Shown here in pieces: positions 52,123 to 61,350 of a stretch of 64,000 nucleotides of DNA; position 1 is the stretch's first letter, and every line of letters begins with the position of its first letter. The position numbers and the translations under genes were made by a program. Source of the stretch: Isoptericola jiangsuensis (GTDB lineage: Bacteria > Actinomycetota > Actinomycetes > Actinomycetales > Cellulomonadaceae); contig NZ_PDJJ01000001.1 of the NCBI RefSeq assembly GCF_002563715.1, positions 3,100,001 to 3,164,000 on the forward strand. Reading direction: 5' to 3'. The notes under the pieces were generated by a model that did no database searches, was not told the origin of the DNA, and saw only the letters and a program-made list of their open reading frames with translations.

Positions 52123-53415
52123 GTGACAACCTTGACCACCCCGACGCCCGACACCACCGCCGACCCGATGGGCTTCACCGCCCTGGAGTCCGAGGTCCGC
52201 AGCTACTCGCGGGCCTGGCCCGTGGTGTTCGACCGCGCCGTCGGGTCGACCGTCTTCGCCGAGGACGGCACCGAGTACCTCGACTTCTTCGCGGGCGCGG
52301 GCTCGCTCAACTACGGGCACAACAACCCCGTGCTGAAGAAGGTCCTGCTGGACTACCTCGCCGACGACCGCATGGTCCACTCGCTGGACATGCTGACCAG
52401 CGCCCGCCGCGAGTTCCTCGAGACGTTCCGCGCGCACATCCTCCAGCCGCGCGGCCTCGACCACAAGGTCGTCTTCCCCGGCCCGGGCGGCGCCAACGCC
52501 GTCGAGGCGGCCCTCAAGCTGGCCCGCAAGATCACCGGGCGCGAGTCCGTCGTGAACTTCACCAACGCGTTCCACGGCATGACGCTCGGCGCGCTCTCCG
52601 TCACGGGCAACTCGATGAAGCGCGGCGGCGCCGGCATCCCGCTGGTCCACGCCACCCCGATGCCGTACGACGACTACTTCAACGGCGACGTCTCCGACTT
52701 CCAGTACTTCCAGCGGATGCTGGAGGACTCCGGCAGCGGCCTCAACAAGCCCGCCGCCGTCATCGTCGAGACCGTCCAGGGCGAGGGCGGCATCAACGCC
52801 GCCCGCGCCGAGTGGCTGCGCGGCCTCGCGGACCTGTGCAAGGCCCACGACATCCTGCTCATCCTGGACGACATCCAGATGGGCTGCGGCCGCACCGGCG
52901 GGTTCTTCTCCTTCGAGGAGGCCGGGATCGTGCCGGACATCATCTGCCTGTCGAAGTCCATCTCCGGCTACGGCCTGCCGATGGCGATCACCCTGGTGCG
53001 CCCCGAGCTCGACGTGTGGGAGCCCGGCGAGCACAACGGCACGTTCCGCGGCTTCGCGCCCGCGTTCGCCACGGCGTCCGAGGCGATCCGCACGTACTGG
53101 TCCGACGACGCCCTGGAGCGCTCCGTGCGCGCCAAGGGCATGCTCGTGGAGAGCCACTTCAACACCGTGGTCTCCCGCTACCCGGACCTCGGGCTCGTCG
53201 CCAAGGGCCGCGGCCTGGCCCGCGGCCTCCAGCTCCCCGACGGCGAGACCGCCGGCCGGGTCACGGACGAGGCGTTCCGCCGCGGCCTCCTGGTCGAGAC
53301 GTCGGGCCCCGACGGCGAGGTCGTCAAGCTGCTGCCGCCGCTGACGATCACCGAGGACGAGCTGCGCCGCGGCCTGACGATCCTCGACGAGTCGTTCGCC
53401 GCCGTCCTCGGCTGA
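52123..53415 (+). CDS. ectB: diaminobutyrate-2-oxoglutarate transaminase EctB
   Basis: PLP enzyme that converts aspartate semialdehyde to L-2,4-diaminobutyrate with glutamate as amino donor. 430 residues from GTG 52123, preceded by [23 protein letters not shown], the Asp of [14 protein letters not shown] and the PLP Lys278 in [12 protein letters not shown] mark a class III aminotransferase of the EctB type. 103 nt separate it from ectA; ectC follows by 41 nt. Confidence 0.96.
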   Translation: MTTLTTPTPDTTADPMGFTALESEVRSYSRAWPVVFDRAVGSTVFAEDGTEYLDFFAGAGSLNYGHNNPVLKKVLLDYLADDRMVHSLDMLTSARREFLETFRAHILQPRGLDHKVVFPGPGGANAVEAALKLARKITGRESVVNFTNAFHGMTLGALSVTGNSMKRGGAGIPLVHATPMPYDDYFNGDVSDFQYFQRMLEDSGSGLNKPAAVIVETVQGEGGINAARAEWLRGLADLCKAHDILLILDDIQMGCGRTGGFFSFEEAGIVPDIICLSKSISGYGLPMAITLVRPELDVWEPGEHNGTFRGFAPAFATASEAIRTYWSDDALERSVRAKGMLVESHFNTVVSRYPDLGLVAKGRGLARGLQLPDGETAGRVTDEAFRRGLLVETSGPDGEVVKLLPPLTITEDELRRGLTILDESFAAVLG

Positions 53416-53456
53416 GCCGCCACCCGTCCCCCGACCCGCAGACCCGAGGAGGAACC

Positions 53457-53861
<405 letters not shown>

Positions 53862-53888
53862 CGGTCCCGCGCCTGACCCCCTCCGGCG

Positions 53889-53948
53889 ACGTGCGTGCTG
53901 GGTCGGTACCGCAAACCGAGGTTTGCGGTACCGACCCAGCACGCACGT
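53889..53948. terminator. perfect 29-bp inverted repeat between ectC and the ECF42 sigma gene
   Basis: Arms 53889-53917 and 53920-53948 are exact complements separated by only 2 nt, the longest perfect hairpin in the window. It lies between convergent genes, so a bidirectional terminator is the simplest reading. It contains GGTCGGTACC in both orientations, shared with the hairpin at 33962-34009. Confidence 0.7.
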
Positions 53949-53999
53949 TCGCGTCCGGGCGGCCGGGGTCAGGTGGCGGAGGCGGGTGGCCGGGTCCGC

Positions 54000-55337
54000 T
54001 CAGCGGTCGTCGACGGCGCCGGTGAGGGTCGCCAGCCGCCGCTCCAGCAGCCGCCGGTCGCCCTCGCGGTCGACGAGCGCCAGCGCGACCCGCAGGGCGT
54101 CCGCGGCCTCGGCGGGACGGCCCAGGCGGGTGAGGAGCTCCGCCCGGACGGCGGGCAGCAGGTGGTAGCCCGCCAGCGCGGGGGCGCCGGCGAGGTCGTC
54201 CAGCGCCGCCAGCGCCGCCTCGGCACCGTGCACCTCGGCCAGGGCGACCGCCCGGTTCAGGCCCACCACCGGTGAGCCGGTCATGGCGGCCAGCACGTCG
54301 TAGAGGGCGAGGACCTCCACCCAGTCGGTGGACCCGACGTCGGCGGCCCGGGCGTGCAGCGCCGCCACCGCCGCCTGCACCTGGTACGGACCGGGGCGGC
54401 CCGCGGCGAGGGCGGCGTCCAGCACCGCCAGACCTTCGGCCGTCTCGTCGTCGCGCCACCGGGACCGGTCCTGCTCCGCCAGGACGAGGGCGGCGCCGTC
54501 CGGCCCGGTGCGCGCGTCCCGCCGGGCGTGCTGGAGCAGCGCCAGCGCGAGCAGCCCACGGGCCTCCGGCTCGTCGGGGAGCAGCCGCACGACGAGCCGG
54601 GCGAGCCGCACCGCGTCACCGGCCAGCGCACGCCGCTCGGCGGCCCCCTCGACGGCGTCGGCGGGCTCGGCCCAGGCGTCGTAGCCCTCGGTGAACAGCA
54701 CGTACAGGACCGTCAGGACGCCCGCCGTGCGCTCGGCCAGCAGGGTGGACGGCGGTACCCGGAAGACGATGCCGGTGTCGCGGATGCGCTTCTTCGCGCG
54801 GACGAGCCGCTGCGCCATCGTCGCCTCCGGCACGAGGAAGGCACGCGCGACCTGGGCCGTCGTCATGCCGGTCAGCGACCGCAGCGTGAGCGCGACCCGG
54901 CCGTCCAGCGGGATCGCCGGGTGGCAGCACGTGTAGACGAGCCGCAGCAGGTCGCCGTCCGGGTCGTCGAGCTCCCAGGCCCCGTCGTCCAGGCCGTCCG
55001 CCACCGCGGTCGGCACCGGGTCGGCGGACGGCCCGTCGGCCCGCGCACCCGGGCGCACCCGCTCCTCCAGACGGGCGGCCTCACCGGTCCGCTCCCGCTC
55101 GGTGCGGCGGCGGCGCAGCACGTCGATCGCGTGCCGGCGCGCCGTCGTCGTGAGCCAGGCTCCCGGCCGGTCGGGCACACCGTCGCGGGCCCAGGTCCGC
55201 ACGGCGGAGGCGAACGCCTCCTGCGTCGACTCCTCCGCCAGGTCGAGGTCGCCCGTGGAGCGCGCGACCGCGGCGAGGACGCGTCCCCACTCGGAGCGGA
55301 ACGCGTCCTCGACCGCGGCGCCGACCGTGCCCGTCAC
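54000..55337 (-). CDS. ECF42 family RNA polymerase sigma factor with TPR-like C-terminal domain
   Basis: 445 residues. Sigma region 2 (DLDLAEESTQEAFASAV) and region 4 (MTTAQVARAFLVPEATMAQRLV) occupy the first ~190 residues. The remaining 250 form an alpha-helical domain with NEGYD-like TEGYDAW and GLNRAVALAEVHG, which characterises ECF42. This domain, required for activity in the family, replaces a classical anti-sigma factor. GTG 55337 overlaps the stop of the DGPF gene (GTGA). Two DGPF proteins and a 53-residue gene precede it in one operon, and the operon has an ECF42-like promoter. Confidence 0.92.
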   Translation of the reverse strand: MTGTVGAAVEDAFRSEWGRVLAAVARSTGDLDLAEESTQEAFASAVRTWARDGVPDRPGAWLTTTARRHAIDVLRRRRTERERTGEAARLEERVRPGARADGPSADPVPTAVADGLDDGAWELDDPDGDLLRLVYTCCHPAIPLDGRVALTLRSLTGMTTAQVARAFLVPEATMAQRLVRAKKRIRDTGIVFRVPPSTLLAERTAGVLTVLYVLFTEGYDAWAEPADAVEGAAERRALAGDAVRLARLVVRLLPDEPEARGLLALALLQHARRDARTGPDGAALVLAEQDRSRWRDDETAEGLAVLDAALAAGRPGPYQVQAAVAALHARAADVGSTDWVEVLALYDVLAAMTGSPVVGLNRAVALAEVHGAEAALAALDDLAGAPALAGYHLLPAVRAELLTRLGRPAEAADALRVALALVDREGDRRLLERRLATLTGAVDDR

Positions 55338-55678
55338 GCGGGTCCGGCACCGTCCGTGGGCCAGAACGGGTGCACCTCGACCGTCGAGCCGCCCCACGCC
55401 CCCGGGTGCTCCGCCGCGATCGCGAGGGCGGTGGCGAGGTCCGGGGCCTCGACGACGTCGAACCCGCCGATCACCTCCTTGGACTCCGCGAACGGCCCGT
55501 CGGTGACCACCGGCCGGCCGTCGGTGACCTGCACGCGGCGGACGTCCGCCGCGGGCCGCAGCCGCTCGCCCAGCACGCGGGAGCCGTCGGCGTCGTGCCG
55601 GCGCACCCAGTCCTCGATGTCGGGGGTCGGGCCGCGGTCGGGCACGTCGGGCTCGTGGACGAGGAACAGGTACCGCAT
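55334..55678 (-). CDS. DGPF/YciI-domain protein 2 of the ECF42 operon
   Basis: 114 residues. MRYLFLVHEPD opening and VVTDGPFAESKEVIGGFDV motif define the DGPF (YCII-related) family, the standard target of ECF42 sigma factors; biochemical role unknown. ATG 55678 overlaps the upstream stop (TGATG). About half its residues match the neighbouring paralogue in the core, so the pair is a tandem duplication. Confidence 0.92.
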   Translation of the reverse strand: MRYLFLVHEPDVPDRGPTPDIEDWVRRHDADGSRVLGERLRPAADVRRVQVTDGRPVVTDGPFAESKEVIGGFDVVEAPDLATALAIAAEHPGAWGGSTVEVHPFWPTDGAGPA

Positions 55679-56046
55679 CACCCCTCACCGCCCTGGCCGT
55701 CGAGGTCCAGCGGCCACACGGGGCGCAGCTCGATCGCGCCCGCGTGCGCCATGGGGTGCTCCGACGCGACGGTGATCGCGGTGTCGAGGTCCGGGGCCTC
55801 GATGACGTCGAAGCCGCCGATCGCCTCCTTCGACTCCGCGAAGGGGCCGTCGGTGACGAGCACCTTCCCGCCCCGCACCCGGACGCCCACGGCGTCCTCG
55901 GGCGGGCGGAGCCGGTCCCCCGCCGAGGCGGTGCCGTCACCGTAGTAGCGGTCGACCCACCCCTCGATGGGCGGGGCGCCGGCCTCGTCCTGGGGGGTGA
56001 GGTCCGGGTCCTGGGGGGTGGAGAGCACCAGCATCAGGTAGCGCAT
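55678..56046 (-). CDS. DGPF/YciI-domain protein 1 of the ECF42 operon
   Basis: 122 residues: MRYLMLVLSTPQD, then VLVTDGPFAESKEAIGGFDV and a DxxxAxxxAxxHP helix typical of YCII-related ferredoxin-like folds. GAGGAGG before ATG 56046 is a strong RBS. Lies 10 nt after the 53-residue gene and overlaps the next DGPF gene by one base. Confidence 0.92.
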   Translation of the reverse strand: MRYLMLVLSTPQDPDLTPQDEAGAPPIEGWVDRYYGDGTASAGDRLRPPEDAVGVRVRGGKVLVTDGPFAESKEAIGGFDVIEAPDLDTAITVASEHPMAHAGAIELRPVWPLDLDGQGGEG

Positions 56047-56056
56047 CGCGTCCTCC

Positions 56057-56218
56057 TCAACGGGTCCCGACGCCCGGTCGGGCGTGCACGAGGGGTCCGA
56101 ACAGCACGACGTCGGCGGCGTCGACGCCGTCGCCGACACCGTACCTCCGCTCGGCGACGGCACGCCGGTGCCGCTCCACCTCGGGGCCCCGGCACAGGAT
56201 CGTGGTCAGGAATCGCAT
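56057..56218 (-). CDS. 53-residue protein heading the ECF42 operon
   Basis: Too short for most gene finders. ATG 56218 is preceded by AAGGAG at ideal distance, and the stop lies 10 nt before the RBS-bearing start of the first DGPF gene. The N-terminus MRFLTTILCRG resembles the first strand of the DGPF proteins downstream, but the DGPF motif is absent; the rest is Arg/Val-rich with VDAADVVLFGPLVHARP. It could be a small DGPF-like remnant or a genuine small regulator. It lies directly behind the candidate ECF42 promoter. Confidence 0.6.
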   Translation of the reverse strand: MRFLTTILCRGPEVERHRRAVAERRYGVGDGVDAADVVLFGPLVHARPGVGTR

Positions 56219-56262
56219 GGTCGTCTCCTTCCGCACGGCCCGGGCGGCCGTGTCGTCACCAC

Positions 56263-56289
56263 GACGAACGGCGGCGCCCCCGATCGACA
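56263..56289 (-). promoter_or_regulatory. ECF42-type promoter
   Basis: On the minus strand TGTCGA (56289-56284), 17-nt spacer, CGTC (56266-56263), about 45 nt before the ATG at 56218. It matches the described ECF42 pattern (TGTCGA at -35, CGA/CGTC-like -10) and implies autoregulation of the operon. Confidence 0.6.
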
Positions 56290-56307
56290 CCCCGCCGGGA
56301 AGGAGGT

Positions 56308-57528
56308 TCAGGAGACGTCGTAGCCGTCCCGTCGCAGCCGCTCGACGACGGCCGCGCAGTGCTCGGGGCCCTTCGTCTCGAGCTGGAGGGTCACCAGCAC
56401 CTCGGACACCTCCAGCGCCGTGTCGGTGCGGCGGTGGTCGACGCGCACGATGTTCCCCTCGGCGGACGCGACGGTCTCCAGCAGACGGGCGAGGGCGCCG
56501 GGCTCGTCGTCGAGCCGCACCGACATCTGGAGGTAGCGGCCGGCCGCGACGAGGCCGTGCTGCACCACGCGCTGCAGGAGCAACGGGTCGATGTTCCCGC
56601 CGGTCAGCACGGGCACGATCGTGCCGGGGAAGTCTCCCGGAGCGTTCATCACGGCCGCCACGGCCACGGCCGCCGAGGGCTCGACGACCAGCTTGGCGCG
56701 CTCCGCGACGAACAGCAGGGCGCGGGACATCTGGTCCTCGGTGACGGTGCGGACCTCGATGCCGAGCCGGTGCAGCACCTCGAACGGCACGTCGCCCGGG
56801 GTGCCGACGGCGATGCCGTCCGCCATCGTGCCGCCGAGCGTGCCCGGTACGGGGTGCCCCGCGGCGAGCGAGGCCGGGTAGGCGGCCGCCGACGCGGCCT
56901 GCACCCCCACCACCTTGACGTGCGGCGCCGCCTCGGCGAGCACCGTCGCGATGCCGGCGACGAGCCCGCCGCCGCCGAGCGGGACGACGACCGTCCCGAC
57001 GTCGGGCACCTGCTCGAGGATCTCCAGGGCGACCGTGCCCTGGCCCGCGACGACGTCCGGGTGGTCGAACGGGTGGACGAGCACCTTGCCCGTGCGGGCC
57101 GCCTCGGCGCGGGCCGCGACGACCGCGTCGTCGACGGACGTGCCGACCTGGCGGACCTCCGCGCCGTAGCCGCGCGTGGCGGCCAGCTTGGGCACGGACG
57201 CGCCCTGCGGCATGTACACGGTGGCGGGGATGCCGAGCTGCTGGGCGGCGAGGGCCACGCCCTGCGCGTGGTTGCCCGCGGACGCCGCGACCACGCCGAG
57301 CCGCTGCTCGGCCGGCGAGAGCCGGGACAGGCGCGTGTACGCACCACGGATCTTGAACGACCCCGCCCGCTGGAGGTTCTCGCACTTGAGGACGACGTCG
57401 GCTCCCGCCAGCTGCGCGAGCGCCCGGAAACGGTGCACCGGGGTGCGGGTCACCGTGCCGTCGAGCAGCTCGGCAGCGGCGCGCACGTCGTCGAGGGTCA
57501 CCCGATCGAGAGGATTCGCTGCGTTCAC
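56308..57528 (-). CDS. ilvA: threonine ammonia-lyase (dehydratase) with ACT-like domain
   Basis: PLP enzyme that deaminates threonine to 2-oxobutyrate, first step of isoleucine synthesis or threonine catabolism. 406 residues from GTG 57528. The PLP Lys59 lies in GSFKIRGAY, the phosphate loop is PLGGGGLVAG, and VLTGGNID closes the catalytic domain. The C-terminal ~80 residues form a single ACT-like domain, the short form also seen in catabolic TdcB-type enzymes. CATACT 7 nt before the GTG suggests a leaderless promoter. Confidence 0.92.
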   Translation of the reverse strand: MNAANPLDRVTLDDVRAAAELLDGTVTRTPVHRFRALAQLAGADVVLKCENLQRAGSFKIRGAYTRLSRLSPAEQRLGVVAASAGNHAQGVALAAQQLGIPATVYMPQGASVPKLAATRGYGAEVRQVGTSVDDAVVAARAEAARTGKVLVHPFDHPDVVAGQGTVALEILEQVPDVGTVVVPLGGGGLVAGIATVLAEAAPHVKVVGVQAASAAAYPASLAAGHPVPGTLGGTMADGIAVGTPGDVPFEVLHRLGIEVRTVTEDQMSRALLFVAERAKLVVEPSAAVAVAAVMNAPGDFPGTIVPVLTGGNIDPLLLQRVVQHGLVAAGRYLQMSVRLDDEPGALARLLETVASAEGNIVRVDHRRTDTALEVSEVLVTLQLETKGPEHCAAVVERLRRDGYDVS

Positions 57529-57577
57529 GCCCCCCAGTATGGGTGGCGGCACCGGGGTCCGGTGACGCCGGGGCCGG

Positions 57578-58837
57578 TCAGCGCGGCGCGGTCGGCCCGC
57601 CGGGGCCGGTGCCGTCGCCCGCACCGTCCTGCGGGGCCGCGCCGGTGCCGTCGCCCGCGTCGGGGGTCGCGCCCGGGCGGTTGGCCCACAGCAGGGTGCC
57701 GGGCAGCTCGTCACGGGTCGGACGTCTCAGGAGGGGGACGTGGTCGTCGGTGCCGAGCTCGGGGAACTTGTCGTGCCCGTGCAGGTACTGGATGACGGTG
57801 TTGAGCACGGCGGCCAGCGGCACCGCGAACAGCGCGCCGACGATCCCCGCGACGAGGCTGCCGGCGGCGACCACGAGCACGACCGCGACCGGGTGGAGGG
57901 ACACGGCGTGGCCCATGAGGAACGGCTGCAGGATGTGGCTCTCCGCCTGCTGCACGAGCAGCACGATGCCGAGCATGATGAGCGCCGACACCCAGCCCTG
58001 GGACACCAGCACCACCGCGCACGCGATGGCGCCGGTGAAGATGGCGCCGAGGATCGGGATGAACGAGCCCACGAACACGAGGATGCCGATGGAGATCGCG
58101 AGCGACGGCACGAAGAACGCCGCGCCGACGCCGATGCCGATCGCGTCCACCAGGGCCACGAGGATCTGCGTGCGGACGTAGGACGACAGCGTGACGATGC
58201 CGCGACGGCCCGCCTGGTGGACCTTCTCCCGCGCGGCGAACGGCAGCAGGTTGACGATCCAGGTCCAGATGGTGCGGCCGTCCTGCAGGAAGAAGATCGT
58301 GCAGAAGATCGTGATGATGACGCCCACCAGGACGTGCCCGACGGTCGTCGCGGCACCGAGCGCGCCGGAGATGAGGGAGCCGCTCTGCCCCGCGACCATG
58401 TCCTGCGCCTGCTGGGTGAGGTCGCCGAGGCTCGCCGTGTCGAGGCCGAACGGCCCGTTCGACAACCAGTCGAGGAACTCCTGGAAGCCGGCGACCGCCT
58501 GGTCCCAGAGGTCCTGGAAGCCGTTGACGATCGACTGCCCGGCGAGCACGATCAGGCCGGTCACGAACGCGATGAGGCCGAGGATCGACAGGGCCGTCGC
58601 GAACCCCCGGGGCACCCCCACCTGTTCGAGCGCACGCCGCATCGGCGCGAGCAGGATCGTCAGGAGCAGCGCGATCGCGACGGGCACCGCGATGGTCTTG
58701 AGCTGGCCGAGCACCCAGACGATCGCGCCGATGCCCGCGGCGACGAGCAGCAGACGCCATGACCACGCGGCCGCGCTGCGCACGCTGAGAGGGACGGTGT
58801 CGGCGCCGCTGAGCCGCGGGATCCCGGGAGTGCTCAC
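57578..58837 (-). CDS. AI-2E family transporter
   Basis: 419-residue membrane protein of the AI-2 exporter/PerM superfamily. Helix pairs near 26-65 and 83-105, a periplasmic-type loop (about 110-160), then five further helices; FVGSFIPILGAIFTGAI and the C-terminal VAGIVGALFAVPLAAVLNTV are family signatures. The final ~55 residues are Gly/Ala/Pro-rich and disordered. GTG 58837 has a TAGGGT box exactly 6 nt upstream. Some members export AI-2, others act as Na+/H+ antiporters, so the substrate is open. Confidence 0.9.
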   Translation of the reverse strand: MSTPGIPRLSGADTVPLSVRSAAAWSWRLLLVAAGIGAIVWVLGQLKTIAVPVAIALLLTILLAPMRRALEQVGVPRGFATALSILGLIAFVTGLIVLAGQSIVNGFQDLWDQAVAGFQEFLDWLSNGPFGLDTASLGDLTQQAQDMVAGQSGSLISGALGAATTVGHVLVGVIITIFCTIFFLQDGRTIWTWIVNLLPFAAREKVHQAGRRGIVTLSSYVRTQILVALVDAIGIGVGAAFFVPSLAISIGILVFVGSFIPILGAIFTGAIACAVVLVSQGWVSALIMLGIVLLVQQAESHILQPFLMGHAVSLHPVAVVLVVAAGSLVAGIVGALFAVPLAAVLNTVIQYLHGHDKFPELGTDDHVPLLRRPTRDELPGTLLWANRPGATPDAGDGTGAAPQDGAGDGTGPGGPTAPR

Positions 58838-58843
58838 CGGTTC

Positions 58844-58849
58844 ACCCTA
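58844..58849 (-). promoter_or_regulatory. -10 box of a leaderless promoter (AI-2E transporter)
   Basis: TAGGGT on the minus strand ends 6 nt before the GTG at 58837. Confidence 0.55.
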
Positions 58850-58942
58850 GGTTCCGCTCCCCCGCGCCGCGCGGCGACGCCCGGAGCCGTCCGTGCAGGT
58901 CCTGTGCGTGTCCTGGGCGGGTGGGTCACCGGCAGGGCACGG

Positions 58943-59554
58943 TCACGACCCGAACAGCGGTCGCTTCTGCGGGTAGGCCGTCTCGCCGCGCTCCAGCATC
59001 GCGACGAACTTCTCCACGTTCCGCGTCCGCGACTCCGGCCGCTTGAGGGTCACGATGCGGTGCAGGACGGCGAACCGGTTCTGCGACGTCAGGTTCCCCC
59101 ACGCCTCCGTGGCACGCGGGCTGGCCGCGAGCGCCGCCGCGAGCTCGTCGGGGACCTCGATGGTCGCGGGCCCGGCGTACGCGGCGTCCCACCGGCCGTC
59201 GGCGCGGGCCCGGTCGATCTCCGCCTGACCGCGCGGCCGCATCCGACCCTCCTGCGTCAACCGCGCCACGATCTCCTGGTTGCGCACCGACCAGATGCTG
59301 CGGGCCCGGCGCGGGCAGTAGCGCTGCAGGGAGGTGTCGGCGTCCCGGCCGAGGGCCTGCGCGTCGATCCAGCCGCTGCACAGCGCCTCGTCGAGCGCCT
59401 CGGCCCGGGTCAGCGTGGTCGGGGCGTCGGGGCGGCCCTTGCGCGCGAGCACCAACCACACCCCGTCGGGCGTGGAGTCCTCGTGCTCGTCGAGCCACGC
59501 GCGCCACGCCGCGGCGTCGGGCACGACCAGCGGGTCCTGCGACGGCTTCGTCAT
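58943..59554 (-). CDS. YdeI/OmpD-associated family protein
   Basis: 203-residue soluble protein. The N-terminal AWLDEHEDSTPDGVWLVLARKG and EALDEALCSGWIDAQ, then YCPRRARSIWSVRN and a C-terminal helical domain with FAVLHRIVTLKRPESRTR, match the YdeI (DUF1905/OmdA-like) family, which is linked to peptide or bacteriocin tolerance but lacks a known enzymatic role. A TAGGGT box 6 nt before the ATG points to a leaderless transcript. Confidence 0.88.
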   Translation of the reverse strand: MTKPSQDPLVVPDAAAWRAWLDEHEDSTPDGVWLVLARKGRPDAPTTLTRAEALDEALCSGWIDAQALGRDADTSLQRYCPRRARSIWSVRNQEIVARLTQEGRMRPRGQAEIDRARADGRWDAAYAGPATIEVPDELAAALAASPRATEAWGNLTSQNRFAVLHRIVTLKRPESRTRNVEKFVAMLERGETAYPQKRPLFGS

Positions 59555-59560
59555 GGTCCG

Positions 59561-59566
59561 ACCCTA
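59561..59566 (-). promoter_or_regulatory. -10 box of a leaderless promoter (YdeI-like gene)
   Basis: TAGGGT on the minus strand ends exactly 6 nt before the ATG at 59554. Confidence 0.55.
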
Positions 59567-59665
59567 GGCGCGGCCCCCGACACCTGCCGCGGTCCAGCGT
59601 GTGCACGGTCCGGCGCCGGGGGGCAGACTGGCGCCGACCAGCGGGTGCGGGACCGGGGAGGACGC

Positions 59666-61258
59666 ATGTCGACGATCGCGCTGTGGGGTCTCGTCCTCGC
59701 GGGGATCGTCGTCCTCACGCCGCTCGCGGACCGGGTGCGGGTGCCGCTGCCGGTGCTGCTGACCCTGTTCGGGATCGTGCTCCCCCTGATCCCCGGCACG
59801 CCCACGCTGCGCCTCGAGCCGGACCTCATCCTGCCGCTGGTGCTGCCGCCGCTGCTGTTCGCCGCGACCCAGCGGGCCACCGTCCGGGAGTTCCGCGAGC
59901 AGGCCCGACCCATCCTGCTCACCGCCGTCGGCCTGACGATCGCGTCGGCGGCGGTCGTGGCGGTCATCGCGCACGCCGCGGGCGCGCCCTGGGCGGTCGC
60001 GTGGGTGCTGGGCGCCATCGTGTCCCCGCCGGACCCGGTCGCCGCCACCGCCGTCGCCCGTCGCCTGCGCCTCCCGGGCCGCGTGGTCACGGTGCTGGAG
60101 GGCGAGGGCATGTTCAACGACGCCACCGCCCTCGTGCTCTACCACGTGGCCGTCGCCGCGGTCGTGGCGGGCTCCGTGACGGCCGGCGAGGTCGGGCTCG
60201 ACCTGCTGCTCGCCGTCGTGGTGGGCGTCGGGGTCGGGCTGGCCGGGGGCTGGCTCGGCCACCGCGTGCTCGGCCGCCTGCACGTGCCGGCCGCCGAGAC
60301 CACGGTGACGATCGCGCTGCCGTTCGCCGCCTACCTGGGCGCGGAGGAGCTGCACGGCTCCGGCGTCCTCGCCGTCCTCACGCTCGGCCTGATGCTGCGC
60401 GCCGTCTCCCACACGTCGGTGACGTCCGGCGGGTGGCTGCTCGGCCGGTCCGTGTGGGAGTACGCCGACTACCTCATCACCGGCGTCGTGTTCGTCCTCA
60501 TCGGGTTCGAGCTGACCAGCGTGCTGGACGACAACCCCGTCGCTCCCCAGGCGCTGCCCCTCGCGCTCACCGTCGTCGCGGCGCTGGTCGTGGTCCGGTT
60601 CGCGTGGATGTTCCCCTCCCTGTGGCTGCTCGGCCACGGGTTCGCCCGGCGGGCCCGCGCCCACGGCGTGCCGGAGGAGGTCGCCGGCGTCGGGGCGTTC
60701 ACCCGCCGCGAGACCCTCGTCGTGTCCTGGGCCGGGATGCGGGGCGTCGTGTCCGTCGCGTCCGCGCTCGCCCTGCCGCACGTCGTCGAGTCCGGGGCGG
60801 ACTTCCCCGATCGTTCCGCGGTCGTGTTCGTCGGGCTGGTGGTCGTCCTGGCGACGCTCGTGCTCCAGGGCCTCACCCTCGCGCCGGCCGTGCGGTGGCT
60901 CGGCGTCGGCAGCACCACCGACGAGGCCGCCGAGGTGGCGACGCTGCGTGAGCAGGCCACCCGCGCCGCGCTCGAGGCGGTGCGCGCCCGTGACGACGTC
61001 CCCGCCCCCGTCCGGGAGGCCGTCGCCCTCCAGTACGAGGGCTACCTCACCGCGCAGCTCGCGCTGTCCGAGGCGCGCCGCGCCGGCGACGACGTCGAGG
61101 GACGGTTCGGCGAGCTCGTCGACGCGCTGCTGCGCGACGCCGTCGAGGTCGAGCGGGACGTCGTCGTCCGGGCGCGCAACGACGGCGAGGTCACCCCGCA
61201 CGTCGCCGATGAGGTCCTCGCCGACGTCGAGGCCCGCGCCGTCCGCGACCTCGACTGA
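59666..61258 (+). CDS. CPA1-type Na+(K+)/H+ antiporter
   Basis: 530 residues with about 12 helices in the first 415 and a cytoplasmic helical C-terminus. The ion-binding region reads SPPDPVAATAVARRL followed by GEGMFNDATALVLY, the CPA1 ND motif; GMRGVVSVASALALP is the conserved later helix with its Arg. ATG 59666 is preceded by GGGGAGG. The large acidic C-terminal tail (about 420-530) is likely regulatory. It exchanges cytoplasmic cations for protons; selectivity not determinable. Confidence 0.92.
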   Translation: MSTIALWGLVLAGIVVLTPLADRVRVPLPVLLTLFGIVLPLIPGTPTLRLEPDLILPLVLPPLLFAATQRATVREFREQARPILLTAVGLTIASAAVVAVIAHAAGAPWAVAWVLGAIVSPPDPVAATAVARRLRLPGRVVTVLEGEGMFNDATALVLYHVAVAAVVAGSVTAGEVGLDLLLAVVVGVGVGLAGGWLGHRVLGRLHVPAAETTVTIALPFAAYLGAEELHGSGVLAVLTLGLMLRAVSHTSVTSGGWLLGRSVWEYADYLITGVVFVLIGFELTSVLDDNPVAPQALPLALTVVAALVVVRFAWMFPSLWLLGHGFARRARAHGVPEEVAGVGAFTRRETLVVSWAGMRGVVSVASALALPHVVESGADFPDRSAVVFVGLVVVLATLVLQGLTLAPAVRWLGVGSTTDEAAEVATLREQATRAALEAVRARDDVPAPVREAVALQYEGYLTAQLALSEARRAGDDVEGRFGELVDALLRDAVEVERDVVVRARNDGEVTPHVADEVLADVEARAVRDLD

Positions 61259-61350
61259 GCTGATCGATCCTCCCCAGGGCGGGTGCCGACGCGCGTGCCG
61301 TCGATGACCTCTACGATCGGGAGGACCGACCGTAGTGGGAGGTGCGCGTG

